A stretch of DNA of 64,000 bases, from positions 3,808,001 through 3,872,000 of the forward strand of contig NZ_LT732529.1 of the NCBI RefSeq assembly GCF_900156865.1, read 5' to 3'. Positions 33,155 to 42,574 of the stretch are shown here, piece by piece. Position 1 is the first letter of the stretch. Each line of letters starts with the position of its first letter. The translations under genes and the position numbers were made by a program. Below the pieces are notes generated by a model. That model ran no database searches. It worked only from the letters and a program-made list of their open reading frames with translations, and was not told the origin of the DNA. This DNA comes from Litchfieldia sinesaloumensis. GTDB lineage: Bacteria > Bacillota > Bacilli > Bacillales > Bacillaceae_L.

Positions 33155-34006
33155 ATGAAATATCAACGTCCACCATATACATTTGTTGAACTTGTAGAAT
33201 TAAAGGTAACTGATTTACAACGATCTTTATCTTTTTATGAAAATATAATTGGTTTTAAAGTATTAGAACAACAGGAGAAAAAGGTGCTTTTAACAGCTGA
33301 CGGTAAGACGCCATTGGTATCGATTGAGCAACCAGACAATATCACACCAAAAGAACCGCGCAAAACAGGACTTTACCATTTCGCACTGCTTTTACCTACT
33401 CGCGCTGATCTTGGTAAGGTGTTATTTCACTTAGTCCAAAATAATGTTCCGATTGGCGCATCTGACCATGCGGTAAGTGAAGCCTTATACTTAGATGACC
33501 CAGATGGGAACGGCATTGAAATCTATGCGGACCGTCCTGACACAGAATGGGAATGGTCTAATGGCGAAGTGAAAATGGTGACAGAGCCATTAGATGGTCA
33601 AGGTGTACTTGCTGCTGCAAATGGCGAAAAATGGAATGGCCTTCCAAAGGAAACGGTAATGGGACACATTCATATGCATGTCTCAGACTTGGTTAAAACA
33701 GAGGAATATTATACGAAAGGTCTAGGGTTTGATGTGGTGACTCGTTACGGAGGGATGGCATTGTTCATTTCAACTGGTGGATATCACCATCATATTGGGC
33801 TTAACACATGGAATGGCGTAGGCTCACCTGCACCATCTGAAAATAGTGCAGGTATCAAACAATTCACACTTGTATTTCCAACTGAAGCTGCCATTCAATC
33901 AACTGTTGAAAACCTAAAGAAAATCGGTGCAAATATCGAGGAGGAAGATGGTGTTTTATTTACAAAAGATCCTTCTCAGAACAAAATAAAACTTGTTGTT
34001 GCGTAA
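33155..34006 (+). CDS. catE: extradiol ring-cleavage dioxygenase / glyoxalase-fold protein (CatE-like)
   Basis: 283 residues with two vicinal-oxygen-chelate domains (about 8-130 and 165-280). Repeated motifs are ELKVTDLQRSLSFYENIIGF and MHVSDLVKTEEYYTKGLGF; metal ligands are visible as GHIHMH, HHIGL and terminal Glu-type positions. B. subtilis CatE is a catechol-2,3-dioxygenase of this size that detoxifies catechols and quinones. The divergent HxlR gene supports that role. RBS AGGAGG. Monocistronic here; no catD oxidoreductase follows. Confidence 0.87.
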   Translation: MKYQRPPYTFVELVELKVTDLQRSLSFYENIIGFKVLEQQEKKVLLTADGKTPLVSIEQPDNITPKEPRKTGLYHFALLLPTRADLGKVLFHLVQNNVPIGASDHAVSEALYLDDPDGNGIEIYADRPDTEWEWSNGEVKMVTEPLDGQGVLAAANGEKWNGLPKETVMGHIHMHVSDLVKTEEYYTKGLGFDVVTRYGGMALFISTGGYHHHIGLNTWNGVGSPAPSENSAGIKQFTLVFPTEAAIQSTVENLKKIGANIEEEDGVLFTKDPSQNKIKLVVA

Positions 34007-34068
34007 ACTAACCGTACCCCAAAATCAATTCCTGATCCTCAATGAAGAAAAAGGAAGTAGGTTCTAGC

Positions 34069-34097
34069 TTGTTAAATAGTGAATTATCCGATAAAAT
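34069..34097 (+). promoter_or_regulatory. promoter of the tyrZ T-box leader
   Basis: TTGTTA (34069-34074), 17 bases, TAAAAT (34092-34097), about 20 bases before the T-box stem I. Confidence 0.65.
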
Positions 34098-34117
34098 AGC
34101 CATTATATTAATAAACA

Positions 34118-34373
34118 TATAGTGATGATAGGAATGAGTAGCGGTTTATCTCCCTGTTGCAGAGAGCCGGTGGTTGGTGCAAACCGGAACATAGTTAACT
34201 GTGAATTACCTCCTTGAACTTTCTTTGTGAACCCATAAACTTATATATTGAGTATGGAAACTAGCAAAGAACGGACGAGCCGTTAATTCGATTGAGCGGA
34301 AGATAACGTATCTTCAACAAGGGTGGTACCGCGTGCAACCACGTCCCTTTTAGTAGGGGCGTGGTTTTTTGTG
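34118..34373 (+). ncRNA. T-box leader (tRNA-Tyr-responsive)
   Basis: Stem I begins with the AG-rich AGTGATGATAGGAATGAGTAG region; the AGAGAGCCGGTGG block and the invariant T-box core AAGGGTGGTACCGCG (34319-34333) follow. The terminator AACCACGTCCC / GGGGCGTGGTT with T run ends at 34370. A TAC triplet at 34207-34209 in GTGAATTACC is at the specifier position and reads tyrosine. Uncharged tRNA-Tyr should stabilise the antiterminator and switch tyrZ on. Confidence 0.93.
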
Positions 34374-34410
34374 TTTTTTAATAAGAAAAATTACTAAGGA
34401 GGAAAAGATA

Positions 34411-35655
34411 ATGGAAAATTTTATCGAACAGCTTACAGCCGATCAAAAAGTCGAACTAGAAAGGCAATTTGCCATTTATACAAACGGTATTCAGGAAGTT
34501 GTCCCTGCATATGAGTTAAAGCAGAAAATTGCAAAGTCCATTGTGACAAACAAACCATTAAAAGTAAAATTAGGCCTCGATCCATCTGCTCCTGATGTTC
34601 ACCTAGGCCATACAGTTGTCTTAAATAAATTAAAGCAGTTTCAGGAAAACGGCCACGTGGTTCAGTTATTAATTGGTGACTTCACAGGGAAAATCGGTGA
34701 TCCAACCGGAAAGTCTATTGCTAGAAAGCAGCTGACAGATGAAGAGGTTAAACATAATGCAAGAACATACTTCGAGCAGTTTGGAAAAGTACTAGATACG
34801 GAGAAGGTTGAGCTTCATTATAATTCAAAATGGCTATCTTCACTACAGTTTGAGGATATTATCAACCTAGCTGCAAGTATAACTGTTGCGCGTCTTCTTG
34901 AAAGAAATGATTTCTCGGAGCGCTTGGCTACTGGTAAGCCTATATCACTTCACGAATTTTTCTACCCTCTCATGCAGGGATATGACTCTGTTGAGTTAGA
35001 AAGTGATATCGAGCTGGGCGGAAATGATCAGCATTTTAACGTTTTAATGGGAAGACATTTACAAGAGCATTTTGGAAAAGAAAAGCAGGTCGTCATCCTT
35101 CTCCCATTATTAGAGGGTCTTGATGGTGTTGAAAAGATGTCGAAGTCTAAAAATAACTATATTGGTGTTGATGAGGCACCAAATGAAATGTATGGAAAGA
35201 CGATGTCCATCCAAGACGAAATGATGGCGAAATACTTTGATTTAATCACCGACTTATCATTAGAAGAAAAAAATGAAATCAAAGAAAACATCCAAAACGG
35301 TACTCTACACCCGCGTGATGCTAAAATGCTTTTAGGAAGAACAATCGTGAGAATGTACCATGGAGAAGAGGCGGCACAGCAGGCAGAAGAACATTTTAAG
35401 ACAGTTTTTCAAAAGGGAGTAATTCCAGAAGATATCCCTGAGGTCCTTTGGTCTGGTGGGGATACGATTTCAATCATTGACCTTCTAGTTCAATTGGATT
35501 TACAAAAATCTAAAGGTGAAGCCCGAAAGATGATTCAAAACGGTGGAGTAAAACTAAACGGAGAAAAGGTGGAGGAAATCCATCTAGAAGTTGAAGTGGA
35601 AAATGACTTAATTATTCAAGTTGGTAAGCGAAAGTTTGCTAAAATAAAAAAATAA
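34411..35655 (+). CDS. tyrZ: tyrosyl-tRNA synthetase (TyrZ type)
   Basis: 414 residues. Class I signatures are HLGH (VHLGHTVVL) and KMSKS ([10 protein letters not shown]). The N-terminal reading [19 protein letters not shown] and overall length match the B. subtilis TyrZ type rather than TyrS. A C-terminal S4 RNA-binding domain is present (about 345-410). It charges tRNA-Tyr. ATG 34411 has AAGGAGG correctly placed; the ORF extends upstream into the terminator but without an RBS. T-box controlled. Whether a second synthetase exists elsewhere is not visible. Confidence 0.92.
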   Translation: MENFIEQLTADQKVELERQFAIYTNGIQEVVPAYELKQKIAKSIVTNKPLKVKLGLDPSAPDVHLGHTVVLNKLKQFQENGHVVQLLIGDFTGKIGDPTGKSIARKQLTDEEVKHNARTYFEQFGKVLDTEKVELHYNSKWLSSLQFEDIINLAASITVARLLERNDFSERLATGKPISLHEFFYPLMQGYDSVELESDIELGGNDQHFNVLMGRHLQEHFGKEKQVVILLPLLEGLDGVEKMSKSKNNYIGVDEAPNEMYGKTMSIQDEMMAKYFDLITDLSLEEKNEIKENIQNGTLHPRDAKMLLGRTIVRMYHGEEAAQQAEEHFKTVFQKGVIPEDIPEVLWSGGDTISIIDLLVQLDLQKSKGEARKMIQNGGVKLNGEKVEEIHLEVEVENDLIIQVGKRKFAKIKK

Positions 35656-35656
35656 T

Positions 35657-35693
35657 GAAAATGGGGTGGCATTTGTGATGTCGCCCCATTTTC
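35657..35693. terminator. bidirectional terminator
   Basis: GAAAATGGGG pairs with CCCCATTTTC with an inner GGCAT/ATGTC helix. It separates tyrZ and the convergent lipoprotein gene. Confidence 0.85.
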
Positions 35694-35707
35694 TCTTCAA
35701 TCAGATG

Positions 35708-36538
35708 TTATTTTCCAATAAACATTTGTGTCCAGTAGTTACCGCTTGCTTGATGACCCACTCCGATATGAGTGAAATCTGGATTTAGAATGTTTTTACG
35801 ATGTCCCTCACTATTCATCCATGCGTTTACAACGGCTTCAGGGGAAGATTGCCCTTTTGCAATATTCTCACCTGCAGTCTTGTATGACACTCCGAAGTCC
35901 CTAATCATATCAAATGGAGAACCATAAGTCGGACTTGTGTGGGAAAAATAATTTTTTTGCTGCATATCATTCGATTTTGTTTTTGCAACCTTGCTCAAGG
36001 ATGTATCAGTTTGAAGAGCTGGCAAGCCGTTTTTCTTACGTTGTGCATTTGTTAGGTCTATTACCTGTCTTTCAAATTGACTTATTCCGGCTGTCCCTTG
36101 ATTAGTAGGGGCTGGTGCAGGAGTAGGTGCAGGCTTTTGTGCCTCTGGCTGACGTTGTTGCTCGGTAGGAGCTCCTTGTCTGCTTTGATTATCCTGTGCC
36201 GGTGCATTATTGGTAGGTGGAGGCACTGCGTTATTGGGGCCTCCAGAATATTGATAGTTCCCATTTGGATGCTGTACAACAATTTTTTTATTAATGAAAC
36301 GAAAATATTTTCGTTCTCCCTGTGAATGTTGAACACTTGATGTATGTGGATATCTATCACTAGACATGGATGTCCGATACGGACGATCTTGTTTAATGAG
36401 ATGGCCGTTATTTACATTTTCTACATTTGCGGAGCGGTCTTGGTCTGCTGCATTATTGTTATCAGTGTTGTTACAGCCAGACAATAAAAGTATGGCAGAA
36501 CCAAGAATCGCGAAACCTGTTTTTGTAAATCTGTGCAA
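35708..36538 (-). CDS. CAP/SCP-domain lipoprotein (YkwD-like)
   Basis: 276 residues: lipoprotein signal with lipobox LLSGC (Cys at about 22), a low-complexity Pro/Gln/Asn-rich spacer (about 100-150), and a C-terminal CAP domain (about 155-276) with NAQRKKNGLPALQ, FSHTSPTYG, GENIAKG, WMNSEGHRKNIL and IGVGH. It is exported and anchored to the membrane. Bacillus relatives include YkwD and spore-associated proteins; the function is unclear. TTG start 36538 preceded by AAAGGAGG. Confidence 0.88.
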   Translation of the reverse strand: MHRFTKTGFAILGSAILLLSGCNNTDNNNAADQDRSANVENVNNGHLIKQDRPYRTSMSSDRYPHTSSVQHSQGERKYFRFINKKIVVQHPNGNYQYSGGPNNAVPPPTNNAPAQDNQSRQGAPTEQQRQPEAQKPAPTPAPAPTNQGTAGISQFERQVIDLTNAQRKKNGLPALQTDTSLSKVAKTKSNDMQQKNYFSHTSPTYGSPFDMIRDFGVSYKTAGENIAKGQSSPEAVVNAWMNSEGHRKNILNPDFTHIGVGHQASGNYWTQMFIGK

Positions 36539-36652
36539 GATTAATTCCTCCTTTGCTTAATTCGATTTACCTTCATATTTTGCCATCATCCAAACAAAAG
36601 TATTGGTGGTAATAAAAGAGAAAGCCTAATCGAGCACAGTGTAATATTTAAC

Positions 36653-36680
36653 AAAAAAGACAGATTCAAAAAGAATCTGC
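36653..36680 (-). terminator. terminator of the DUF3231-like gene
   Basis: On the minus strand CAGATTC-TTTTT-GAATCTG is followed by TCTTTTTTG. Confidence 0.75.
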
Positions 36681-36692
36681 CTCACTGATTAT

Positions 36693-37238
36693 TTAGCAAC
36701 CTTCAGCATTATTGATATGAAGGGGAGGAGGTACTAACCATCCTTTTTCTTTGTTTAAGCGTAGTGCTTTTGCACCGAATTGGGCCTTCTTCATATGAAA
36801 CTGGCCGTACATTGTTGCGATATCTTCCCGAATGGATTGACCAATAATCGTACTACACGTTACAAGTCCTGCTGCTATATCAGCTGAAACTTTTGCAGCA
36901 ATTTCGGGGTCAGTGAAACGTGCACCTGGAGGTATATTTTCAAGGCATGCATTTGGTCGTTCTGGAGGTGCTGGAGGTAGGCCAACACCATTTTCTTTTA
37001 GAACTATTTCAATTTCTTCTATTTCCATCTTAAGGCCATTTTCAAGTATGTCTTCGAGAAGCTTTCTTAGATCTTCATCACCTGTATGGTTAAGTAAGGT
37101 TTGGTAAGCTGAAACCATTCCTTTTGCAGCTAATAAATGTGACCATACACTAAAAACTTCACCGTAGTGCAATGGCTCTTCTTTTGGATTTCCGCTTAGA
37201 ATTCCCATCATCATCCTCCTCAATTTTTGCGTTCTCAT
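36693..37238 (-). CDS. ferritin-like helical protein (DUF3231 type)
   Basis: 181 residues, mostly long helices: LHYGEVFSVWSHLLAAKGMV, LENGLKMEIEEIEIVLKENG, then a Pro-rich break (GLPPAPPERPNACLE) and a second helical half with YGQFHMKKAQFGAKALRL. This pattern fits the DUF3231 family of Bacillus, related to spore-coat CotF-like helical bundles. ATG 37238 is chosen because AAGGTGATG precedes it; an in-frame ATG at 37265 lacks an RBS. Function unknown, perhaps spore-associated. Confidence 0.7.
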   Translation of the reverse strand: MRTQKLRRMMMGILSGNPKEEPLHYGEVFSVWSHLLAAKGMVSAYQTLLNHTGDEDLRKLLEDILENGLKMEIEEIEIVLKENGVGLPPAPPERPNACLENIPPGARFTDPEIAAKVSADIAAGLVTCSTIIGQSIREDIATMYGQFHMKKAQFGAKALRLNKEKGWLVPPPLHINNAEGC

Positions 37239-37543
37239 AACATCACCTTCTTTTTGAGAAGACATAATTAGAATTCGCAGGAGGATAGGGTTTTATGTGA
37301 AGAATAAAATGACAAAATATCGTCTGAAAATAACGATAATAACTTCAGTATCAATTACTCAATCAAGGCATATATATTTTTTAGGGGTTGTATTCACACT
37401 TTAAGGACAAGTTTCTGAGGTAACTGGGGCTCTCAATGGAAAGGAAACGTAGTGTGGTTTTGTAAATTTGGTTGAAACAGAAAAATCCATTGTTGCAAAT
37501 CCAATGGATTTTTATAGACCTCTGGAAAGGGGGAATATCTTTA
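37239..37543. other. gap with one terminator only
   Basis: About 305 bases. Apart from the hairpin at 37482-37513 nothing is recognised: no open reading frame with an RBS, no repeat and no clear promoter. It must contain the upstream region of the minus-strand DUF3231-like gene. Confidence 0.5.
37482..37513. terminator. bidirectional terminator
   Basis: AAAATCCATTG pairs with CAATGGATTTT. On the minus strand it ends the 49-residue gene just downstream. Confidence 0.75.
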
Positions 37544-37693
37544 TTAGCAAGCAACTAGTATGAGATCGCTCTCGTTAACGAGCTCTACCTTGAATAGGAA
37601 TTCCATTTGTTTGATCTCATACATCCCATTTTCATACGCAAAGACAACTTCATACAAAGCGTTATTATAGACAACCTTATCACCTTGTTTCAT
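37544..37693 (-). CDS. 49-residue small protein
   Basis: Minus strand: ATG at 37693, with AGGAGG six bases upstream, runs 49 codons to TAA. The product is MKQGDKVVYNNALYEVVFAY followed by an acidic, strand-rich rest (ENGMYEIKQMEFLFKVEL) and ends in Ala-Cys. It looks like a small beta-barrel protein of a kind found in several Bacillaceae. It lies between a terminator and the nagP promoter region and is transcribed away from nagP. Function unknown. Confidence 0.75.
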   Translation of the reverse strand: MKQGDKVVYNNALYEVVFAYENGMYEIKQMEFLFKVELVNESDLILVAC

Positions 37694-37830
37694 GGAAGAC
37701 CTCCTAATCACATAAGCTTATCCTTAGTGTAATATAACAATCCCCCATCAGCTATACACCTTTAGTAATATAGTGTTTGTAAAAAAGTACTGTTTTTATA
37801 GATTTATTGTAGTTATTGTGTAAAAAAACC

Positions 37831-37843
37831 ATGTATAGACAAC
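37831..37843. promoter_or_regulatory. possible NagR/DasR (dre) site
   Basis: ATGTATAGACAAC contains the GTATAGAC core of GntR-type NagR/DasR operators upstream of GlcNAc genes. No nagR gene is in the window, so the regulator would act in trans. A match this short could be chance. Confidence 0.35.
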
Positions 37844-37906
37844 TTCTTATCATGGTGGTAAAATGAACTGCTGTAATTAAGTTAATGTCCTTTGGTTACA
37901 CTAAAT

Positions 37907-37920
37907 TGTAATCGTTGTCT
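37907..37920. promoter_or_regulatory. possible cre site upstream of nagP
   Basis: TGTAATCGTTGTCT matches the cre consensus at 12 of 14 positions and lies 79 bases upstream of nagP, a sensible place for CcpA control of a PTS operon. Confidence 0.4.
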
Positions 37921-37998
37921 TGTTTGAAATCATTGATTTTTTAGAGTGAAGTTGTTCAGAGGACTAGAAGGAAAAAATATATAGGAGGAATGTACATC

Positions 37999-39444
37999 AT
38001 GATGAAATATCTTCAAAAACTTGGTCGCTCATTGATGTTACCTGTTGCAGTATTACCAGCAGCAGCCATCTTGATGGGTATCGGGTATTGGATTGACCCT
38101 CAAGGTTGGGGTGGAGGAAGCCCAATTGCGGCTTTCTTAATCAAAGCAGGGGGATCGATTATTGACAACATGTCAATCCTGTTCGCAGTAGGTGTAGCGT
38201 TAGGAATGTCAAAGGATAAAGACGGGTCAGCTGCATTAAGTGGATTGGTAGCGTTCTTAACAGTAACAACATTACTTTCGACAGGTACAGTAGCGATGCT
38301 TCAAGGGGTTGACCCAGGAGAAGTAAATGCCGCTTTCGGAAAAATTAACAATCAGTTTATAGGAATTATCTCAGGTATTATTGCATCTATTATGTATAAT
38401 CGTTTTAGTAATGTACAGTTACCAGATGCGTTAGCCTTTTTTAGTGGAAAGCGACTGGTTCCAATCATGACATCGGTTGCAATGCTAGTTGCTTCCCTAA
38501 TTTTGCTATTTGTATGGCCGGTAATCTATTCTGGATTGGTTTCGTTTGGTAAAGGAATTCTGGACTTAGGAGCAGTAGGCGCTGGTTTATATGGATTCTT
38601 TAACAGATTATTAATCCCAACAGGTCTTCATCATGCGTTAAACTCCGTATTCTGGTTTGACGTGGCTGGTATTAACGATATCAATAATTTCTTAAGTGGT
38701 ACAGGTGAAAAAGGTGTTACTGGTAGATATCAAGCTGGTTTCTTCCCGGTGATGATGTTTGGATTACCTGCTGCGGCTTTAGCGATGTATCACACTGCAA
38801 AGACAGCAAGAAAGAAACAAGCTGCTTCATTATTAATGGCAGCAGCATTTGCAGCATTTTTTACAGGTGTTACAGAGCCACTTGAATTTGCATTCATGTT
38901 CTTAGCACCTGCATTATATGTTGTTCACGCAGCTTTAACTGGTATTTCATTGTTTATTGCAGCAACATTTCAATGGACTGCAGGGTTTGCGTTTAGTGCC
39001 GGTTTTGTTGACTTTTTCTTAAGTTTGCGAAATCCGATTGCTAATCAACCTTGGATGTTATTACTACAGGGGCTAGTAATAGGAGTTATCTATTATCTCT
39101 TATTCCGCTTCTTGATTGTTAAATTCAATCTTAAAACACCTGGCCGTGAGGATGAAGAAGCCGGCGAAGCTACTTCACAGACAGACGGTAAATCTAAATT
39201 TGCAGCCATGGCAGCTCAAATTTATGAGGGGCTTGGTGGAGATGAAAATGTAACGTCTGTTGATAACTGCGTAACTCGCCTACGACTTGAAGTGAAAGAT
39301 ATGGATAAAGTCGATCAGAAGAAAATTAAAGCAACTGGCGTTCCGGGAATCAATATCGTGGGTAAAAACAGCATCCAAGTTATAGTTGGTACCAACGTTC
39401 AATTCGTTGCTGATGAGGTTCATAAAATTCGTAAAGAGAATTAA
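37999..39444 (+). CDS. nagP: PTS N-acetylglucosamine-specific EIICB component
   Basis: 481 residues: EIIC membrane domain (about 5-375; GRSLMLPVAVLPAAAILMG, LIPTGLHHALNSVFWF, FFTGVTEPLEFAFMFL) and C-terminal EIIB domain (about 400-480) with the phospho-accepting Cys in SVDNCVTRLRLE. No EIIA domain is attached. It imports and phosphorylates GlcNAc. ATG 37999 is taken because GGAGG (37984-37988) is ten bases away; ATG 37990 touches the RBS. Its own terminator separates it from nagA, so the two may be independently controlled. Confidence 0.93.
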   Translation: MMKYLQKLGRSLMLPVAVLPAAAILMGIGYWIDPQGWGGGSPIAAFLIKAGGSIIDNMSILFAVGVALGMSKDKDGSAALSGLVAFLTVTTLLSTGTVAMLQGVDPGEVNAAFGKINNQFIGIISGIIASIMYNRFSNVQLPDALAFFSGKRLVPIMTSVAMLVASLILLFVWPVIYSGLVSFGKGILDLGAVGAGLYGFFNRLLIPTGLHHALNSVFWFDVAGINDINNFLSGTGEKGVTGRYQAGFFPVMMFGLPAAALAMYHTAKTARKKQAASLLMAAAFAAFFTGVTEPLEFAFMFLAPALYVVHAALTGISLFIAATFQWTAGFAFSAGFVDFFLSLRNPIANQPWMLLLQGLVIGVIYYLLFRFLIVKFNLKTPGREDEEAGEATSQTDGKSKFAAMAAQIYEGLGGDENVTSVDNCVTRLRLEVKDMDKVDQKKIKATGVPGINIVGKNSIQVIVGTNVQFVADEVHKIRKEN

Positions 39445-39449
39445 TGATG

Positions 39450-39481
39450 AGGGCCGTCCTAAGAAGGACGGTTCTTTTTTT
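39450..39481 (+). terminator. terminator of nagP
   Basis: AGGGCCGTCCT pairs with AGGACGGTTCT, then a run of T. Confidence 0.85.
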
Positions 39482-39575
39482 ACATACAAATCACAATAAT
39501 TTTATCATGAAAAGGGAAAAGTAAAGTAAAATTAAGGTGGTGCACAGAAAAGAGAAACGTAGAAGGAGTTTAGAC

Positions 39576-40745
39576 ATGATTATTGCAAATCTAACTATCT
39601 ATTCTGAAGAAGGCATTATTGAAAAAGGATTCGTAGAAATCGTTGGAGAAAAAATTGCGCGGGTAGGTGCAATGAGCGAACTTCAAAAAACAGATCAGGA
39701 TGAGGTTATTACATTTGATGATTCATACTCATTGATCCCGGGAATGATCGATTTACATATCCATGGGGCAAGCGGAGCAGATGTAATGGACGCAACTCCT
39801 GAGGCATTAGATACAATGGCAACGGCACTACCAAAGGAAGGTACAACTAGCTTTCTTGCGACGACAATGACGAAGTCAAAAGAGGATATCGAAATAGCAA
39901 TTCGTACAATTGCATCATACATTCCGAAGCAGGACATTGGAACTGCGGAGATTTTGGGAGCCCATCTAGAAGGTCCGTTTTTATCACCCAAAAGAGCAGG
40001 TGCACAACATCCGGGTAATATTATAAATCCCGATGTAGAGCTATTTAAAAAGTGGCAATCTTTATCGGGAAATCATATTCGACTTGTCACATTAGCGCCA
40101 GAGGAACCGGGGGGACTTGAGTTAACAACCCATTTAAAAAATACAGGCGTAGTTGCTTCTATTGGTCACTCAGATGCAGTCTATGATGAAGTGGAAGCAG
40201 CAATAGAGGCTGGTGTTACACATGCTACCCATCTATTTAATGGGATGCGAGGAATTCATCATCGTGAACCAGGTGTAGCAGGCGCGGTGCTATTACATGA
40301 CGAAGTGAAGTGTGAAATGATTGTCGATGGCATTCATATAGCACCTAAGATGGTAAGGTTCGCTTATAAAAATAAAGGAAGCGAGGGCTCTATTCTTGTA
40401 ACCGATGCTATGCGTGCAAAGTGCCTCGGAGCAGGGATGTATGACTTAGGTGGCCAAGAGGTAATTGTCAATGAAGAACGAGCTGTATTAAAAGATGGAA
40501 CTTTAGCAGGAAGCATATTAAAATTAAATGATGCAGTTCGAAACATGATGAAATATACGGGGTGTTCTCTTCGTGATATTACCCAAATGACAGCTGTTAA
40601 TCCAGCAAAGCAAATTAATGTGTTTGACCGAAAAGGAAGTATTAAAGCTGGTAAAGATGCAGATGTTGTAATTGTGAATGATCAATTAGAGGTAATCATG
40701 ACATTTTGTCGTGGAAAACTAGCTTATTCAAACAGGGGGGAATAA
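39576..40745 (+). CDS. nagA: N-acetylglucosamine-6-phosphate deacetylase
   Basis: 389-residue amidohydrolase. Metal-site motifs are DLHIHGASG, GAHLEGPFLSP (Glu), SIGHSDA, HATHLFNGM and the catalytic Asp in VTDAMRA. It removes acetate from GlcNAc-6-P. ATG 39576 has AAGGAG (39563-39568) seven bases upstream; the longer in-frame start at 39537 has none. It is separated from nagB by only two bases, so the two are cotranscribed. Confidence 0.95.
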   Translation: MIIANLTIYSEEGIIEKGFVEIVGEKIARVGAMSELQKTDQDEVITFDDSYSLIPGMIDLHIHGASGADVMDATPEALDTMATALPKEGTTSFLATTMTKSKEDIEIAIRTIASYIPKQDIGTAEILGAHLEGPFLSPKRAGAQHPGNIINPDVELFKKWQSLSGNHIRLVTLAPEEPGGLELTTHLKNTGVVASIGHSDAVYDEVEAAIEAGVTHATHLFNGMRGIHHREPGVAGAVLLHDEVKCEMIVDGIHIAPKMVRFAYKNKGSEGSILVTDAMRAKCLGAGMYDLGGQEVIVNEERAVLKDGTLAGSILKLNDAVRNMMKYTGCSLRDITQMTAVNPAKQINVFDRKGSIKAGKDADVVIVNDQLEVIMTFCRGKLAYSNRGE

Positions 40746-40747
40746 TA

Positions 40748-41542
40748 ATGAAAATTGTAGCGGTAAAAGATTTTGCTGAAATGAGCAAAATGGCAGCAGC
40801 AAAGATATCTCATCAAGTAAAAGAAAAACAAAATTCAGTTTTAGGTCTAGCTACCGGTGGTACTGTTGTCGGTACATATGAGGAGTTAATTAAGGATCAT
40901 AAGCAAAATCAAACGTCTTATGAAGAAATACATACAGTGAATCTCGACGAATATTTAGGAATCGATAAGGACAATCCAAACAGTTACCATCAGTTTATGA
41001 TGGAGAATCTTTTCTCTCAAATCAATATTAATCCAGAAAATATCCATATCCCATATGGATTGGCAACGGATTATGAGGAAGAAAGCAAGAAGTATGAAAA
41101 AGTGATTTCTGATTTAGGTGGAGTAGATCTTCAATTGCTTGGAATTGGGGTAAATGGACACATTGGGTTTAATGAGCCTGGAACATCTTTTGATTCAGTC
41201 ACACATGTTGTTGAGTTAGAAGAATCAACACGTCAAGCCAACAAACGATTTTTCAATAGTATTGATGAAGTACCAACGCACGCCATTACAATGGGAATTT
41301 CAACAATTATGAAAAGTAAGGAAATCCTATTGCTCGTATCAGGTAAAACAAAGGCTGAAATCCTAGAAAAGGTTATAAACGAGGGTATTACTGAAACGAT
41401 TCCTGCTACCGTATTGAAAAATCACCCTAATGTAACCATTATTGCGGATGAAGAGGCACTTTCATTAGTAGATGATGAAAAAAAGAGGGAATTTGATCAA
41501 GATAAAGAAGAATTCTCTAATAAGTACATACTTGCAAATTAA
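40748..41542 (+). CDS. nagB: glucosamine-6-phosphate deaminase
   Basis: 264 residues: GLATGGTVVGTYEELI (phosphate loop), NLDEYLG with the catalytic Asp, and GVNGHIGFNEPG. It converts glucosamine-6-phosphate to fructose-6-phosphate and ammonia, feeding glycolysis. ATG 40748 is preceded by a G-run (40734-40740), inside the end of nagA, so translation is coupled. Confidence 0.95.
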   Translation: MKIVAVKDFAEMSKMAAAKISHQVKEKQNSVLGLATGGTVVGTYEELIKDHKQNQTSYEEIHTVNLDEYLGIDKDNPNSYHQFMMENLFSQININPENIHIPYGLATDYEEESKKYEKVISDLGGVDLQLLGIGVNGHIGFNEPGTSFDSVTHVVELEESTRQANKRFFNSIDEVPTHAITMGISTIMKSKEILLLVSGKTKAEILEKVINEGITETIPATVLKNHPNVTIIADEEALSLVDDEKKREFDQDKEEFSNKYILAN

Positions 41543-41617
41543 AGTTGTGATTATTTCTATCCTGACAGTGGAAGTATAAAGTGGAAATGGTTCAATCATT
41601 GCAAAGGGGGTATCAAC

Positions 41618-42535
41618 ATGAAACGCCTACTAGATTGTACAGCCTCGGATTTCAAAAAAATGAACGGACAGGACTTAAAACAATCCATAAAAGCTTCAGA
41701 AGGAAGGGTTATTTTATCAGAGGTGATTGGTTCTTTCCAACCAATGTACCCAAGTGTGACAAATGCTGAAATGGCATCAGCCTTTGGCGCTGACCTACTT
41801 ATCTTTAATTACTTTGATGTCTTCTCACCTTTTGTTGAAGGTTTTCAAGCCCAAGAAGGTGAATCAATTGTTGAGAAGCTAAAAGAACTAACAGGTAGAC
41901 CGATTGGTTTAAACCTTGAGCCCGTCGATCCGAATGCGATACAGCTTGAAAAACTAAATCAACTTCCGAAGGGTCGATTAGCGACAGAAGAATCATTAAG
42001 TGAAGCAAAGAAACTTGGTTTCGACTTTGTATGTTTAACTGGTAATCCCAAAACCGGGGTAACAAATAGTGAAATTGTAGTAGCCATAAAAAAGGCACGT
42101 GAGGTTTTTGGTAACGAGGGTCTCATTATAGCCGGAAAAATGCACGGCGCGGGAGTAGCCAATGAATCGGGTAGTGGTATCATTTCGGAAACCGCTCTTG
42201 AAAGCTTTGTTGAAGCGGGGGCAGATGTAATTTTAATGCCAGCACCTGGAACTGTTCCAGGAATTACGCTCGAATCGACAGAGAAAAATGTCCGTTTTGT
42301 TCATTCAAAGGGAGCGTTGGTGATGTTGACTATAGGTACTAGTCAAGAAGGCGCGGATGAAGCGACTATTCGTCAAATTGCCTTAACAAGCAAAATGGCA
42401 GGTGCAGATATCTACCATATCGGTGATGCGGGTTACCATGGTATAGCAGTTCCAGAAAATATCATGACATATTCAATTGCTATCCGAGGAAAGCGTCATA
42501 CTTACATAAGGATGGCTGCATCAGTTAACAGATAA
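41618..42535 (+). CDS. TIM-barrel phosphonomutase-like/DUF7916-type protein
   Basis: 305 residues of a family I recall as annotated 'haloacid dehalogenase-like' or PEP-phosphonomutase-like (DUF7916). The alternating strand-helix pattern fits a TIM barrel: SEVIGSFQPMYPSVTNAEM, GRPIGLNLEPVDP, LIIAGKMHGAG, ILMPAPGTVPG and IYHIGDAGYHGIAVPEN. A phosphate or sugar-phosphate substrate is plausible. It follows nagB in the same direction after 75 bases, suggesting membership of the amino-sugar operon. RBS AAAGGGGG. Function unproven. Confidence 0.6.
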   Translation: MKRLLDCTASDFKKMNGQDLKQSIKASEGRVILSEVIGSFQPMYPSVTNAEMASAFGADLLIFNYFDVFSPFVEGFQAQEGESIVEKLKELTGRPIGLNLEPVDPNAIQLEKLNQLPKGRLATEESLSEAKKLGFDFVCLTGNPKTGVTNSEIVVAIKKAREVFGNEGLIIAGKMHGAGVANESGSGIISETALESFVEAGADVILMPAPGTVPGITLESTEKNVRFVHSKGALVMLTIGTSQEGADEATIRQIALTSKMAGADIYHIGDAGYHGIAVPENIMTYSIAIRGKRHTYIRMAASVNR

Positions 42536-42574
42536 TAGTAGGGAGATGAGGTGAACATAATTTGTGTGTTTCCC

